A DNA stretch of 64,000 nt from assembly GCF_949628265.1 (NCBI RefSeq), contig NC_088787.1, forward strand, positions 14,684,501-14,748,500, read 5' to 3'. Below are positions 13,091 through 26,543 of this stretch, piece after piece. Below the pieces are notes generated by a model that had not been told where the DNA came from, made no database searches, and saw nothing but the letters and a program-made list of their open reading frames with translations. This DNA comes from Cloeon dipterum. Its lineage: Eukaryota; Arthropoda; Insecta; Ephemeroptera; Baetidae. The position numbers and the translations under genes are program-made. Positions within the stretch are counted from its first letter, which is position 1. Each line of letters begins with the position of its first letter.

Positions 13091-15880
13091 TGGCTTTTCC
13101 GCAACAACATTCAGCGCGTGCTTTTAAACCCTGATTAATCTGTGAATCGGCCGCGTTCATTAATGTTTATTCAAAATAATGGCAAAGCGGTGGCAACAAC
13201 ACGTTATAAAACGTTTCGAGTCATATCTCGGATCCCTTAATTCCAAATTTGTTCTTGGTTTTCATGAAATTGTGCGCTATAATATGACGTCGAAGCTTGT
13301 CAGAATCAGAAATCATATTATTGTTTACTCTCACATGCAGTCAGGTACATTACATTATTTAAGTAAACTTAAAGAAGGAAGTATAAATAAACTTATGTGA
13401 AGTCTAATTTTATTAAAACATTACGACACATTAAACTTTGAGTGCAAATCATTCTCAAAAGCTGCCAAAAGTATCGAAATATACTTGTTTTTAATTTTCA
13501 ACTGTAAATTCTCTGTTGAATGCAAGATATAGAAAAACTGGACATCACCACCAGGGGCCAGATGCGCGGTGAAATTAGTTCCCGCTGCTCATATCCAAGA
13601 TGGCATCGAATAGTGGCTTACTTTTCTGCTCTCTATATACAAGTTTCGCGAGTGTTTTTCTGATCCAATTGATGTGATGAATTCATTTAATGAAAATTGT
13701 ATCATCATTTTGTTGAAAACTCGCTTATTTACCGCTTTTTAAACTGCCTATTTCAAAGCACCGTACACCAACCGACGCCATACCTGCGCGTCCCGTTGAA
13801 TCTGGTCCCCAATGGAGAATACCTACAGAATTATTTGCAATGCATTTAAAAACCAAATTAAGTTAGTGAGAACATATAATTATGAAGTGAAATTAGTAAA
13901 AACTAATACGTATTATACATGAGATGACCGTCTATTTGTAATAAATTATGTTTTTAATCAGAATTATCTCTGCCAAAATCATCAATACGACGTGATCGAA
14001 CAATTGAAATGAAGAAAGCTGAAAAGCTTGCTTTAAATAACAAACCAAAATTTATATAGGCATTGTTGCTTTTCTGCGATACTCATGTTTTAGCTTCAAA
14101 TGTTGTTTTTTTACGATGAAAAAATAATCCAAGGGGTTGTGCAACATACTGCAATTTCGGTAGCAGCATATAATTTGCAACAAAGCAGGGATGGATGAAA
14201 TAATACACCATACAAAAGAACCTGGAAGACAAGTCGAGAGAGCAGGCTCCTTTCCCCGCCGCGAGCCCTCGTCTCATTATTTCAACTCGCAAGGGTAGTT
14301 TGGACGGAACTGGGTGTTTGTTAGCGGTCATGTTGGAAAAAAACAGCACATCGCCAAGGAGGGTAACAATGCAATAATGACCCCGCGCTCAGTGCAAAGG
14401 AAGGGTCGCTCTCCAGCTATATGACTGACTCACCGCCTACAGCGTCGCTCGCTGCATGTGAATTTTATTTTGTCGTTACAAGCAGAGGAGAAAAATTGTT
14501 TTGTGCCGCAAACGCAGATACACACACGCATAAAGGACGGCTGAAGTGCACCCTGAAGGAGCCGGAAAGCTGCTGCTGGGCGAGGGTTGAACGCAGAGGG
14601 ATATTGCCCTGCGCGTCGGAGGCAGTTGGGAGCTAGGCCACAAAAATCTGTTAAGAGCGAGCATCTCCCTATTCAACACACAAAACTTTTTATTCAAATT
14701 GCCGCCCTCGTAAACATTTCAGCCGAGCTCGTGGTGTGCCAGTTCATGCTGCAGGGGTTGACCGTTTAGCGAAAAGATGGTTGATTTTCGGCTTTGTTTG
14801 GAATTCGGTGGTCCAGCCCGGCGTGAATTTTTCATGCGCGGCTGCGGGTTGGCATATTTCGTGCCTTGATGGAATTTGAATTAAGCCAGAGGTCGTTTGG
14901 ACGCACGGAGCTCCAAAAATTTATGGATACTGAACAACGATAGCTCAACATGCAATTAGCGTTCTCATTCATGCGACTCATTGTCAGCTCAACTGATAAA
15001 TTTAGTTTTAAAATAAACATTAAATTCCATCATAGAAATATTAACAAATAATGTAAACAGACGCTCTGATGCCCCTGCATCAAGCTACACCAACATGAAA
15101 TTTCTGAAATAGGTGTTTAATAAGCTCTATGTTTTCCGTCATCATTTGATTAGTATTTTATGTATAATTTTTTTAATGGTTTGAAAAAAAACTATTCTTT
15201 TCAATCTGGTCATTAAAATTAATTCATTTTTTAATCAGCTTCGATTTTCTATTTTATATTAGGGTAAACAAACTTGAGGCATCAGGTGCTTTACGGTCGA
15301 GTAAAAATGAATTGCAACCCGAGTTGAACTCACAATCAGCTCTATATAATACTGTAGTGCTGGCAGTTTTGTGTGAGCGATCGAATTGTGTTGTCGAAGA
15401 TGATCCTGGCCGGCGTGTGCGCGGCGCGGTTAGGCCCAACGACGAAAGAAAATTGCGCTCTGAGCAAGCCGCCGTTGATTCTATGGGCGATACAAGGGGT
15501 TGATATTAAAATATTCCAATTAAAAAGTGCGGTGTATGTTTTGGATGTGATACATAAACTGGCAAATACAAAAAGATAAGGAATAAAAATCAAGGGAAAG
15601 CAAGCTCATCTTTTATTAAGCGTCCTATGTATTTGCCGTAAAATTTCCTTGAACAAAAAGCACCTTTGAGGCACAGGAAAAGTTTTTCATCCTTTGTTAC
15701 GAAATAAAGAGGAGACTTTAACTTTCTCTAAAATACAATTCATACTTTTTTACTTGTTTTTAAAACCAGCACCTCATGTCGTCTCTTCCTTTTTTCACCA
15801 CACATAAAGGCGCAAACTAAAAACACAACAGGGTGAAAAAGGGGCCACTCCACAATATTTCGTGTTATCAAAAACAGGCA
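13090..15880. other. No gene seen
   Basis: No convincing exon. Small ORFs on both strands (for example 14083-14349 minus, 14421-14636 plus) lack recognisable domains. A CACCACCAGGGGCCAG word near 13548 resembles insulator-type C-rich motifs but is too weak to call. Confidence 0.4.
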
Positions 15881-16096
15881 ACTTCAAAAGTAGGGACTCT
15901 GAATCTCCAGAGGCTTTTCTCCTCGCTGGCTTGCTTTTTTCCAGCGCTGCTTTTCCAACCTTGCAGCAGCAGCGTTAAAAATCCCGGGCGTTAGATTTTT
16001 CCGCTGACGCATCTCTCTCGACAGCACTCTGCAGCCAGCAGCTAACGGCACAAAAACGCCCCCAACAGCCCTCCACGCCACTCGCGAGAGCCAAGA

Positions 16097-16120
16097 GAGA
16101 GCGAGAGAGAGAGAGAGAGC

Positions 16121-16188
<68 letters not shown>
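16097..16188. repeat. Interrupted (GA)n tract
   Basis: About 90 bases of GA units with regular GC interruptions (GAGAGC units), immediately followed by a CAGCCATTTTG word containing a GCCAT core. Confidence 0.9.
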
Positions 16189-16625
16189 AATAATTAAAAC
16201 GGGGGTTGACAGCAGCCATTTTGATTAGTCATGTATATACGCACGCAAATTGCTCATAGACTCGCTGGCGTAATTAAATTACCGGGCGTGTGTATCCGAG
16301 GGGGTAGCATCCCTCCTGGCCCTCCACTCACTCACTCTCTCTTGAGAGCCTGCGGGGGCTGAAATTAAAAGTATAGCCAGGGCGGATCATCATCGTCGGT
16401 TCAGTGGTCCATGCATGTGTGTTTCGCCCTCTTAAACCCACCCCCGGCCACCCCTGGCCGCCTCTCTTGGGGTTGTAAGCCATCGTAGTCATACGCCACC
16501 GCCGACGCCGCCACCGCTGCTGCTGCTGATCAAATATTCCCCCATGAGCCTGACGCATTCGCTCGGAATCTTTTATTTCGCAGCATCCATCTCTTCCCCT
16601 TGAGGGTTCGTTTTGGAAAAAATTC

Positions 16626-16627
<2 letters not shown>

Positions 16628-16659
<32 letters not shown>
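16628..16659. repeat. (CT)n tract next to CTCG/CGAG inverted words
   Basis: About 16 CT units. Just downstream, CTCGCTCGCTCG (about 16669) and CGAGCGAGCGAG (about 16698) face each other and could form a small hairpin. It lies in the same GC-rich block as the 16.1 kb GA tract. Confidence 0.85.
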
Positions 16660-16664
<5 letters not shown>

Positions 16665-17040
16665 TCTCTCTCGCTCGCTCGTTCGCGAGAGAGCAGAGCG
16701 AGCGAGCGAGAAGCCTTTTAATTAAAAAGCCGAGGGAAAAGATAGAGCGAGTGCTGAGCTCGCAGAGGGTGACATAATAATGGCCGAGACACCCTCACAG
16801 CGCCGCAGCCTCCATTTTTAATAAAATGCAAGGTTGAGCGAGCGGCTTTTCGCCAGGATTTCTGCGTCATTATCTTAAACAACCCCAGCGCACGTTATCC
16901 GAAAATGCTGCCACAGCAGTTTCTTTCTGCTACTCACTTTTTAAAACGTGTCATTATTTCTTCTCTGAATAATTCATTTTGTTCCTGAAAGTTTCACAAG
17001 CAAATTAATTTAGATCTCTACACATCATATTTTTATTTAC

Positions 17041-17580
17041 CTCCTTGGACGCCTTTGTTGAACCTCCAAGAGAAAGTATTGTATAAGATGTGCTCTAAAA
17101 AAGACCGACAAAAAGTGGAGGATTTCTTTCAATTTTGGAATGTATTGCCTGTTGACAAAATTTACCAACTGAATTTACTGAGTGTGAAATATTTTGATGG
17201 CGATTTTGGTGTTCAGAGAACACACCAGTATAATACTCGAATATTGCTTTCTGCCCCAGTTGTGGAACCAATGCATGTGAACAAATATTTTAACCGAACA
17301 TCTGAATGTATCTTACCAAGACTTTGGAACATGTTACCAAGTGAACTTAAAAATTTAACTGACAAATGTGTTGTGAAGCGAAACATCAAAAAGTGGCTTA
17401 TTAAAAATAGAATGGACTCTCAATGATGACACTGCATTAAAAAATAATTTATTGATGTAATTTGCACACTAATGTACTAAAATTATGCTGCCTTGTGTAG
17501 CAGAATAAGCACCAGCCGTTAATTCTCCGGAATTGGCTGGACTTCTGTAGCTTTCAAAATAAATATATTTCTTAAAAAAA
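17041..17580 (+). mobile_element. 5'-truncated LINE 3' end with RT-ORF C-terminus, copy 2
   Basis: The open frame to 17426 codes about 120 residues ending in a pattern typical of the end of jockey/CR1-type non-LTR reverse transcriptases: a Tyr-Asn-Thr-Arg block, then LPRLWNMLPSELKNL, then a basic tail (VKRNIKKWLIKN). After the stop comes a short 3' UTR and an A run at about 17572-17583. The element starts in mid-ORF, so it is 5' truncated. It shares its 3' 400 bases with the opposite-strand copy at 985-1400, which is more decayed. No RT catalytic residues or endonuclease domain are present in this piece, so it cannot be active. Confidence 0.75.
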
Positions 17581-17771
17581 AATAGCAAACTATTCATTTT
17601 AATGGAAATATTTAAAAAATAATCTTTCCTGTGCACAGTGTCTATAAATGTGTAGCTCAAAAACACGTTTTGTATCTATACCGGTCAAGTGTGTATTTAC
17701 TATTTTCTTGTTTTTAGCTGCGTGTATATGTTATGAGCAGAGCGCAAGTTGTACAATATGGGGCTTTAGTA

Positions 17772-17794
17772 CATATATATATATATATATATAT
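17772..17794. repeat. (TA)n microsatellite
   Basis: About 11 AT units. Confidence 0.85.
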
Positions 17795-20700
17795 GCGAGT
17801 GTGTTTGCGTCGATATAAAATCGTGCGCTGGCAACAGGCTACGCGCGTTTATAGCTAGTTATCACACAGATCAGTGATCCTGTCAGAAGCTTTCGCGTCA
17901 AAACCATAACTCAGCACGGCCCTGCTTTTATTCTTCTGCAGTGAAAAGAACGATATGCCTGTCTGTGAATAATGCCGCGCGCATATCAGTTTTCAGCAGC
18001 GAACCCAAGCCAATTACAGGGTCTGCCGATCAACCATGCAGGCTAAAATACTCGTAAAGCTCCTGTGTCTGTCCCTGTGCCTATAAAAAAGTAGCCGAAA
18101 TTTCTTGTTTATACTGTCGTGCTAACGAAACTTTCTTGTTTTGGAAACCTGAGATATTCGCGTTCACGCACACAGAGTTTGCCACTCATTAGATAAACAA
18201 CGGATGCCGCTGCTAAAAGATATATTTGATCTCTTAATATTCATTCCGTGATGATGACGATCAAACTGATAGGACGAGAGTTGCTCACTTTATTCTAACA
18301 ACTTCCAATTCATTTACAATAGATTGCTGTTTAGCAGGAGAGTTAGAGAATTTCAAGTAATACAGTTGACAGAAACAAATACAATAGACTGCCGCACACG
18401 ACGAAGCACCATATGTAGAGGCAGGCAACAAGAGCAGTTCGTGTTTTTTCGACGCTGTCATGTGGAATGTTCACACAAAAGTATTGTCTCCAGAGAGCTA
18501 CTCATATGTATATGGCATGCTAACAAAACTGCTGATGTCTCAAGATCCTCATTATACGTTTGCACACTTAAAACGACGCGATGCTCATTTCGCATGCAAT
18601 GCTGCAAGGGGACTGTTTAAGTATTTCGATTTTTTATAGTCCTCATTGCGAAGTATCTGTATAAAATTAAAATACTTCGTTTTGATGCAACATTTAATCT
18701 CGCATTGAAATCAAATTAATTTTATACGTCTTATCGACTCCTCGCACTTTGCAGGGGTTGTCAAATGCTGATTCTCTAATTAGGTATGGTCTTTTTTGTA
18801 TTTTACCGTGGAGCATTGATCCATTTAAAACCGTTCTTATCAGGTGAATCGGTAAAGGGAGCTTCTCTTCTACTAATTTTGTAACTCACTCCGCTATATA
18901 GTACACTAGAAATAACATGCAATTTTATAGCTGATTGATCTTGTTATTTCCAACTGCAGATAAAGAAATTTAATATTATATCATTAAATGAGGCGTTTTT
19001 TTAACACCGAAACTTGTCGGAGGAAGTGTTTTTTTTTGGCAACAAGGATGAAGTATGTATTTTATTAATTACTTTGGTAGAAACCTAAACTACGATTTAG
19101 TCATTAATTATTTCCCAAAATTGTTATGAAGTATTCAAAAGTTTTAGCTCCGACTTCATGAAACTACTCAGAATCTTAAAATAAAATTGTGATATGAAGC
19201 GTTTTTAATCTGACGCGCTCTATCGGCCAGAATTTTGAATGCACGAAAGGCTTACTCGTCATTAAGCCAACGGATTAACTCCCGTGATCATTTGCATTCG
19301 TCACAGCCGTCATTTTATTGGATCCCCCCATCTTATTTCGCACAACAAAAGGCGGCTTTTCGCAATGAAAATGCGCACAACGCATAGTAATAAGAGCTAT
19401 CCCGCTGTTTAGTCGCTTATTAGGGGCCGGCTTGATTGCAGAAAATCCCTTTTGGACGCTGATGCAATCCCATTCGGAACAAAGGGCCAGAGGCAGCATT
19501 TTCCTTGCTCACTCAATTACAAATCAGCAAAATTAATGAAAAGTGCCTGCGTGAAATCAGAGTCACATCCGCTCGACTGGAAAACATCAGCCAATAACAC
19601 GCGAGCGCGATTTTCCTCCTCTGCTGCTCTGCTCACTCCATTGTTCGGCGATGGGCGCCGCGCGCGTATGTGAAATTAAAAAGCCTGCTGGGGAGACGAA
19701 AATGAAAAGAGAGGATTTTTTCAGCGATGGCTGCCGACGCTTTTTTCGCGGCGGCTGCGACCGAGTGTAAAAATTCATCTCGCATTTTCCTTCATTAAGA
19801 CAAAAAGCGTAGGGTTTGGCGTTCGCAGGGGAGGAAAATTGCTTTTTCAGCCGTGATGAAACCCGCGTCTCTTTGATTCCGCATCTCAAGAGTGCACTAT
19901 ACCGCGCGTTGCTGTTATAATAGTGTATGGACTCGATAACGATCTGCTGAGCTATGAACGGCGCGCCGCCTAATTGAGTATGTGCTGTGCAACTACGCCA
20001 GACGCGCATAGAATAAACCCTTTTGGAAAAATAGGCGCACAAGGAAATCTTTTGTAAAGGGAGGCGTTGGGTGCATCGCGTAATGCAAACGGACACTGCG
20101 CGTAGGTCGTTGAAATCACCCACATGCAGATGAACATAAATAATCAAATTTGAAAACACTAAAAACAAAATGCGGCTAAAGGCACTAACTTTATATCCTC
20201 AACCGATGATTTTTTTTTATTTGTTAGACCAAGACTTAAGTCTTGTTGGCGGTCTGTGCCCTTTGAGACAGTGCAGAAGGCTCACTGCCCCCCAAAAATG
20301 TGTTTTTTTTCTGTAGGATTTTGAACAAGTCACATATCAAACATTTTAAAAGTTTAAGGTTTTAAATATTGGGACATTTCAGATTTCAGCTAATTGTAAT
20401 ATTTTTTTATTTTCTTCAAAATCCCTCAGCTCCTTTTTTGTTAATTTTTCTTTCCTATTGATATCTCCAATGCCATTAATTGGTCAGCCAGAAATACCTT
20501 TCAGTGCACCAGTTGCTGTTGATACGAATCGAATGGAGCACGTTTTTTGCAATTCTGGCGGTTATAGCCCAAGAGTTGAGGATCACAGTACATTACTGTA
20601 CAAAAGAATTGAAATAATCTAAAATTTTCAAAACTGAATTTCTCGGAGGAAAAAGCAAGCTTAAAAGTTTTAAACAAACTCGTTATTACCGTCAGACTGC

Positions 20701-22373
20701 TTATGAGGATTTTTGTTTTGTCAGAATTTGTTTTCAAGGTACGAAAAACACCCAAAAATTTTAAGTAAATGAGCTGTAATGACCTTTGACTCTGACTGAT
20801 GCCCTCAATTTTGGAGCTCATGCAACCGGGCTCTGCGAGAGGAATTCAAAACACACTTATCACTTATATTTTAATAGCAAGACAAGCAGGTGCAAAATTA
20901 ACCCTTGAATTTTCCAAGAATCCCTTTTTCTTTAAAAAAAAACATTCAGCGTATTAGATTCCAGATTATTTGATTTTATTGCAGATCAGCAGGGTTAACT
21001 TTACCTCATAGCCCCCACATCTAAAAGAAAAAATGAAATAACAAAAAAATCATTTGGAAACAGAGAAATGAAAACAGAAAAAACAGCAAGTCGGTTCAAT
21101 TCTGAGAATATAAGACAAGATTCTGATGATGTATAGCTATATAGCATAAGTTTTGTCCATTTTTATTGACAAATGGCCAAAACTGAGGTATAAGGGGCTT
21201 TTTGCTCTTGAACAAAAACAAACAAGTTCTCTTACTTAGCTTAATGACGATTATTCAAGATTTTGCGCAGAAGGATTGCGTGTGCTTGCAAATTGAAATT
21301 TAAGTTGTATTCTCGAAAAATGCAGTGCATCCTTATTAAGTTTGAGATTCAAAAAGATCAACCTAATAAGCATCTTGCACCAAAAATCTCAAACTTGCCT
21401 ACTCAGCTATGTGCTTTATAATTAAAGCAAGAAATTGGCTGCGTGAGGGGAGGAATGAGCAGTCCTCAGTTCAAGGAAAAGAGCCCGACGTCTCAAGTGC
21501 TGCATACACGCTTTCAAGGGGGAGAAAAATGCTCTAAAAATACCAAAATCCACCCCAAATTCACTCGCGGCATCGGAAACCTGCGTGGGCGTGCATTCGA
21601 ATGTGCGGCGGGGCACACAAAAAGTGCTTTGTTTACAGCTTTTCAGAAAGTACACCCCTAATTGAAGCATATATCTTTTATACTGCAAGAGCCATCGTGC
21701 TGAGCGGTGGGCGGCGGGCGGAGGCGGAACATTGTACCTTGTTAAGTATGAAATGAGCGGCAATCCTTTTTTTACTGCTCAAGAGGCGCGCGACGCACGG
21801 TTTTTCCCTCAAAGAGCAGCTAAAAAACCTCGACAAGATTTTTCTGTGAGCAAGATGTGTATATGTACATATTAATGGTCGCTTGTCGTTCTTTATTACA
21901 CACTCTTGTGCTGTGCTTCTGCTGTGTATGTGTGCTTTTAAGCTAATGACTCTGCTTGCAAAAAGCATTGGCGAAAGCTCCGCCATTCAGACTGACTCGA
22001 GCCGCCGAGGATTTGCGAGTGCATGCTTCACAGAATCGGCGGCGCATTCACGGGAAAGTCTCCCTCGCATTTTCCTTATTCTTTTCCACTTCTTCCTATT
22101 CACCGAGTGCAAAAATGAATAACGAGAGCGGCTGCCGCGCTGCTCAGCACCAGCCTCTGCGCGTCTCACTGCTGATGAATCCAAATCGCAGACTTGATGT
22201 ATACAGCAAAACTCTATTGTTTATTCCTTTCATTGGGAAAGTTATTCGTTCTTATATAAGAGTCTGTCTCCGTGGTTAGAATATCAATGTTAAACGAAAT
22301 TTATACCAATATCAATTCATGAAATAATTGTATCTTAAATATTTGAAAAATGCGACCACTCGAGGTTGTTTCC

Positions 22374-22490
22374 ATGTTCAATATAATTAAAACCAGGTTT
22401 CATCCTCGTTGTCAAAAAACTAGTCGAGGAATAAAAACGACGAATTTTTTGACAACGAGGATGAAGCCTGGTTTTAATTATATTGAACAT
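22374..22490. repeat. Near-perfect palindrome, 46-bp arms, 25-nt loop
   Basis: Left arm 22374-22419 and right arm 22445-22490 are reverse complements at 45 of 46 positions; the single mismatch is T against C in the CCAGG(T/C)TTCATCC segment. The spacer is 22420-22444. Such symmetry needs either a recent foldback element or continued correction between arms. No ORF lies inside. Part of the arm (CTTCATCCTCGTTG) recurs at 40293-40306, and with one change at 19038-19053, so the arm belongs to a dispersed family. MITE/foldback DNA element is the likeliest class. Confidence 0.75.
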
Positions 22491-25400
22491 AATTGTATAT
22501 CTTGTTTATTGTTTCACACCTGGAGACTGAAATTTTCGTTTAGAACAAACGACGTCAAATCAGAAGGTTAAAGGTTTATGATTTGTTTTCAGAGCAGTCT
22601 TTAGCTTGCTGAAAACTAATATTATAGAAATAGTTTTATCTCTTCTTAACAGTCATTTCAGTTATTAAACCAGCTTCTCATACAATTATGTGTATGTTTG
22701 TTCTAATAAATTGGATCGATACAGGCGGCGACAACATAAAATTATTTGAATTTATGGATGCAATAAGCAGTTGATCGATAAACAATTTTTTGTTCCGCAA
22801 TTTGGAATAATCAAACAGGACCTTGCTATACACTAAAAAAATCATATTTTTTCAAATTTTCTTTAAAATTTACTAATGCTTGACCTCATTTTCTTGGTAG
22901 ATTTCAATTATTGCTCTCATCGAGGTCTAACCAACAACGTATGAAACCTTTTATGGAAACACTTTATTGTGAAATAAAATAGGATTTCAAGTAGAAAGTC
23001 CTCACCATTTGAAAAACACGCCAACTTTACATAGTCACTTATTTTCTCAAAAATTTAGTTCGATTTTGGCTTCAACTGAATCCTAAGGGATGAGTTCATG
23101 CATTGGCAGCAAGAATTTTGCAGTATCAATCCTCTTTAAAACTATATATTGAGATCGATTATTGAACAATATTAATGGATTTGGTCGAATCAAATTTGTT
23201 CACACTTTTTTAGAAATTTAGAGCTGACGCTCTAGTTGTTATAAACATTTAAATATTAAACTTTATTTTTTCAAATGGAATAATACTGATATTTGTGCAG
23301 CAAAATGTGCTCTGGGAAATTTTCGAAATTGACAATGGGGTGCAATAAACAAAGTCACCCCTTTCGCGTACATTTCCGCGTCTGAGCCGTCCGGGGGGTG
23401 ACAGCGGCTCAAAAATGAAAAGCTCGGAACCCATCAAAGGCAGGGGTGTTCAGGAAATGCGCGGCATGTCGCAGCATTTCCACTCTGGCACAAAAGCGAT
23501 ATAGGAAATACAGGGAGGGGCCGCCGCCACACACTGCTGCAGACGCGTTTTGTCCCCGTGCACCCCCGGCGACCAGAAGGACACCCCGAGGGGATCACCC
23601 CCAAAATGGAGGTTTCATTAATTATGGCACGACCAGAATCGTTGCGCTTATGCTACAGCAGACGTGCATACACACAGATGGAATCGTATATATATGTATA
23701 ACTCGACAGAACATGATATCCGTCCATCCGTCTCTCGCTCTATAGTCAGCAGCTGATTTCGAATGCAAAGCCACCCTTTTAGATTAATTATTCACCTTGG
23801 CCGGCTTACCTAATCGCTGATGGGTGGCAGCTGCCCTGAGATTCCCGCATCGCAAGCAGCTTCATTCATTGAACGCGAAACAACTGCACCCGGCATGAAA
23901 ACTTGCGGCCTATAGAAGTGGCTACATTTATGAATTTATATCATTGGATTGCTTTTTATTATTTTATTGGATTGATTTTAAGTCGTATAAACGGATGGCG
24001 ATATTCTAATAGCTTAAAAATATGCGAATGATGCGTATGCAATGTTTTGTGTCTTACACCTCTATCGATTTTATGATGACATTTTTTAATTTAAAATAAA
24101 ATCAATGATTATTTACATTATATGATGCATTTTATTTGAATAATTTCGTTTTTGTTTTTGTAGCAAAAATGCTATATACTCAAAGTGGGTACAAATGCAT
24201 ATTATATTTATATTGATCAGAAAGTAAAATTGGAATGCGATTTATTAATAAAACAAAGAGGAAAGTAATACACGCGCAGGTCAAATCAAATGAAATTTAA
24301 TAGTACAACACTGTACAGACCATTGCTGATTTCCACATGCTCAGTATTTTGTTGATTTTTTAAATATTAAATTTTATAAATCAAGTTATCGGCCAGATAG
24401 ATATAAAGAGAAAACACTTTTTAACATTTTGCTATCTACGCCAGTATTAGTAACTATCCCTTTGAACCATATATACCTATCAACGACTTAAATAAATATG
24501 AAGGATAGCAGCGGTAGACTTAAATTATTACCTTCAACCTTTATTTTTTCACTGTAGGTTTTTGCTATTTACTTTTAACAAATACTCCTGAAAGATTTGT
24601 AGATTAATTTTGTATTATGATTTGCTGTTAATAACATACAATTAACAGTATCGCGTTACTTCAGGTCGATAATTGCAGAAGGCAAGTGCGAAAATTGGAA
24701 AAGCCAAGAGAGTATATAGATGTCACCGGCTGCTGCCGCGACATAGGAGACACATCTCTGTGGTGGCGGGTGACCAATCGGCGGCGCACAGCCTCTCCAT
24801 TGGTCCAGAGGCACCCCTTCTGAAAAAGCCAGCGCCGTCACTGCGACTCCTCACACCTTGCCCGCAGCAAAATAGACGCGCCGACACTTCTTATTTTGCG
24901 CCAAAAAGCTGGTCAACGAGAAAAGTGGATTTCACAAAGTTCGAATTATGTGATATGACCTGTGCAGTCATAAAAACATCTAAAATTTGAGGAATGCGGA
25001 GCAACTTTTGAATGTTAAAAAGGAAAGAAAATTATTAAATCAATATATGTAACCATGACAAAACCCTCGAAATGGAGCAAAATTAATTTTATACTTTATT
25101 TCTCTTGAGTTAAACAAGCTAAATTGACGCGGCTAAAGAATTTTAACGGCAGTTTAAAAAGCAAGTATATGTAAAATAAGGAAGCTCAAGGCTGCAAGTC
25201 AAAGATATGATGAGAAGCTGCATGCTTGCGAGCTGAAGTTTAAAAATTATTTACAGAAGAGCATAGGAAGCTGCAACTTTGCTGTTTTATTAGCTTGCTC
25301 ATAGCCTCTTGACATCCTCCCTCTGTTTGAAAATGTGCGTGTGTGCAGAAGACAGTCTGGTAGAGCACACAATGCAGCTTCCAGTTCATCTCTCATGACC

Positions 25401-26236
25401 AACAATACGAAGGCCTGCAAGGTATTTTGCATCATTGTCCTTTCGTTTCGCCTGCAGCGACGTGCTGCGCGCTCTCAAGAGATTTGCAAACAACAGCATG
25501 GAACGAGAAACAACATACACTCACGAGTGTATTTCTGACTTCTCAAAAACGCTCTTCTTTGATACAACATTAAGGTGACTTTTTTAAATACAAAGGTTTC
25601 ATCGAACTACCACCTGAATTAAAGCTATGATGATTGGGTGATGAATTTTTGTTTTATTGATCAGGATGTTGATCAGAATTAATTTTTTAAGAATTTCAAA
25701 GTTCAAGTAGTATAGAGTGCAGAGTAAGTTAATGTAGTCTGAATAATAATAATAATAATGGGAAAAGTACAGCATGAAAAGGTAAAAAGTTTGAATATCT
25801 CACGGTCAGTGAGCAAAACGTACTTGCAGCTATATTATTTGCTTTATCAATGCGGAGGAACGTTAGATAATTTAGCTCCATCTAGAGTTAGTTGCTTCGA
25901 CTAAAAAGCGCTCTTGCCGTTCCGCGAGCCTCAACAGTGGCACTCTCTGTGCCACGACCTTCGCAGCACGTGGTGGAAGTACAATTTTAGAATTGCAGCG
26001 GAAAAATCGCTGAAAACTTGGTGACAGGGTGAAAGTATTCCAAAAGCTGTATTTTTTTAAATCAAACAGCTAAAGTGACCGTAAAACGAAGGCGATTTTA
26101 GAAACATATATGCAACCGGCGTAGCACTCATGGCAAACGTTTTGCATACCCACTTTTCAACTTGAGTAAAATAATTGCTTTTAGAAAAGTGTTAAAAATC
26201 TCATAATCCACTCTCATTAATAATTAGTCTTGTTTG

Positions 26237-26410
26237 CCCGGGTCCCAATAACACCGCGAACTGATAACACGGGCGCACCAAGCCGCATAGGGACCCGTGC
26301 AGCCCACTGAAGGGCCACTTGCTTCCGCACCGAGGACTTTTTTTAAAACGCTAGACATTCGTCCCGTGATGCCTAATTACGCATGCTGGAAAGGTGCAAA
26401 CCAACAGGTA
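26237..26410. repeat. Dispersed repeat, copy 2
   Basis: Diverged copy of the block at 619-765, in the same orientation, sharing CGGGTCCCA, AACACC, GATAACAC, CGAGGACTTT and GCTGGAAAGGTGC in order. It lies just beyond the 3' end of protease A. Family unknown. Confidence 0.55.
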
Positions 26411-26543
26411 GCTTATTTATGTAGGTGGAAATAAATTAAGTTTAAGGCAGCCTGCTTCGCAAGCTTAATTATCATTCCAAACGCACCAATTAATATTTTA
26501 AATTTATTTATTTTCATATGTATAAGTCAGTATAAAATTAAAT

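Larger units (their letters stand above)
17600..26230. other. Long gene-free stretch
   Basis: No coding exon could be supported. Contents: a (TA)n run at 17772-17794, a near-perfect palindrome at 22374-22490, a 16-base relative of its inner arm at 19038-19053, and a GTGGCAC/GTGCCAC mini-hairpin at about 25936-25954. The 193-codon frame at 19587-20168 minus has no domain or signal I recognise and lies in ordinary noncoding composition. Confidence 0.45.

Noticed and set aside
13545-13570. Possible CTCF-like site
   Set aside because: Only a partial C-rich motif match; too weak without binding data.
15884-16219. Minus-strand ORFs through the 16.1 kb GA tract
   Set aside because: Repeated Ser-Leu/Arg from the microsatellite only.
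19587-20168. 193-codon minus ORF
   Set aside because: No recognisable domain or conserved motif, and local composition is that of the surrounding noncoding DNA.
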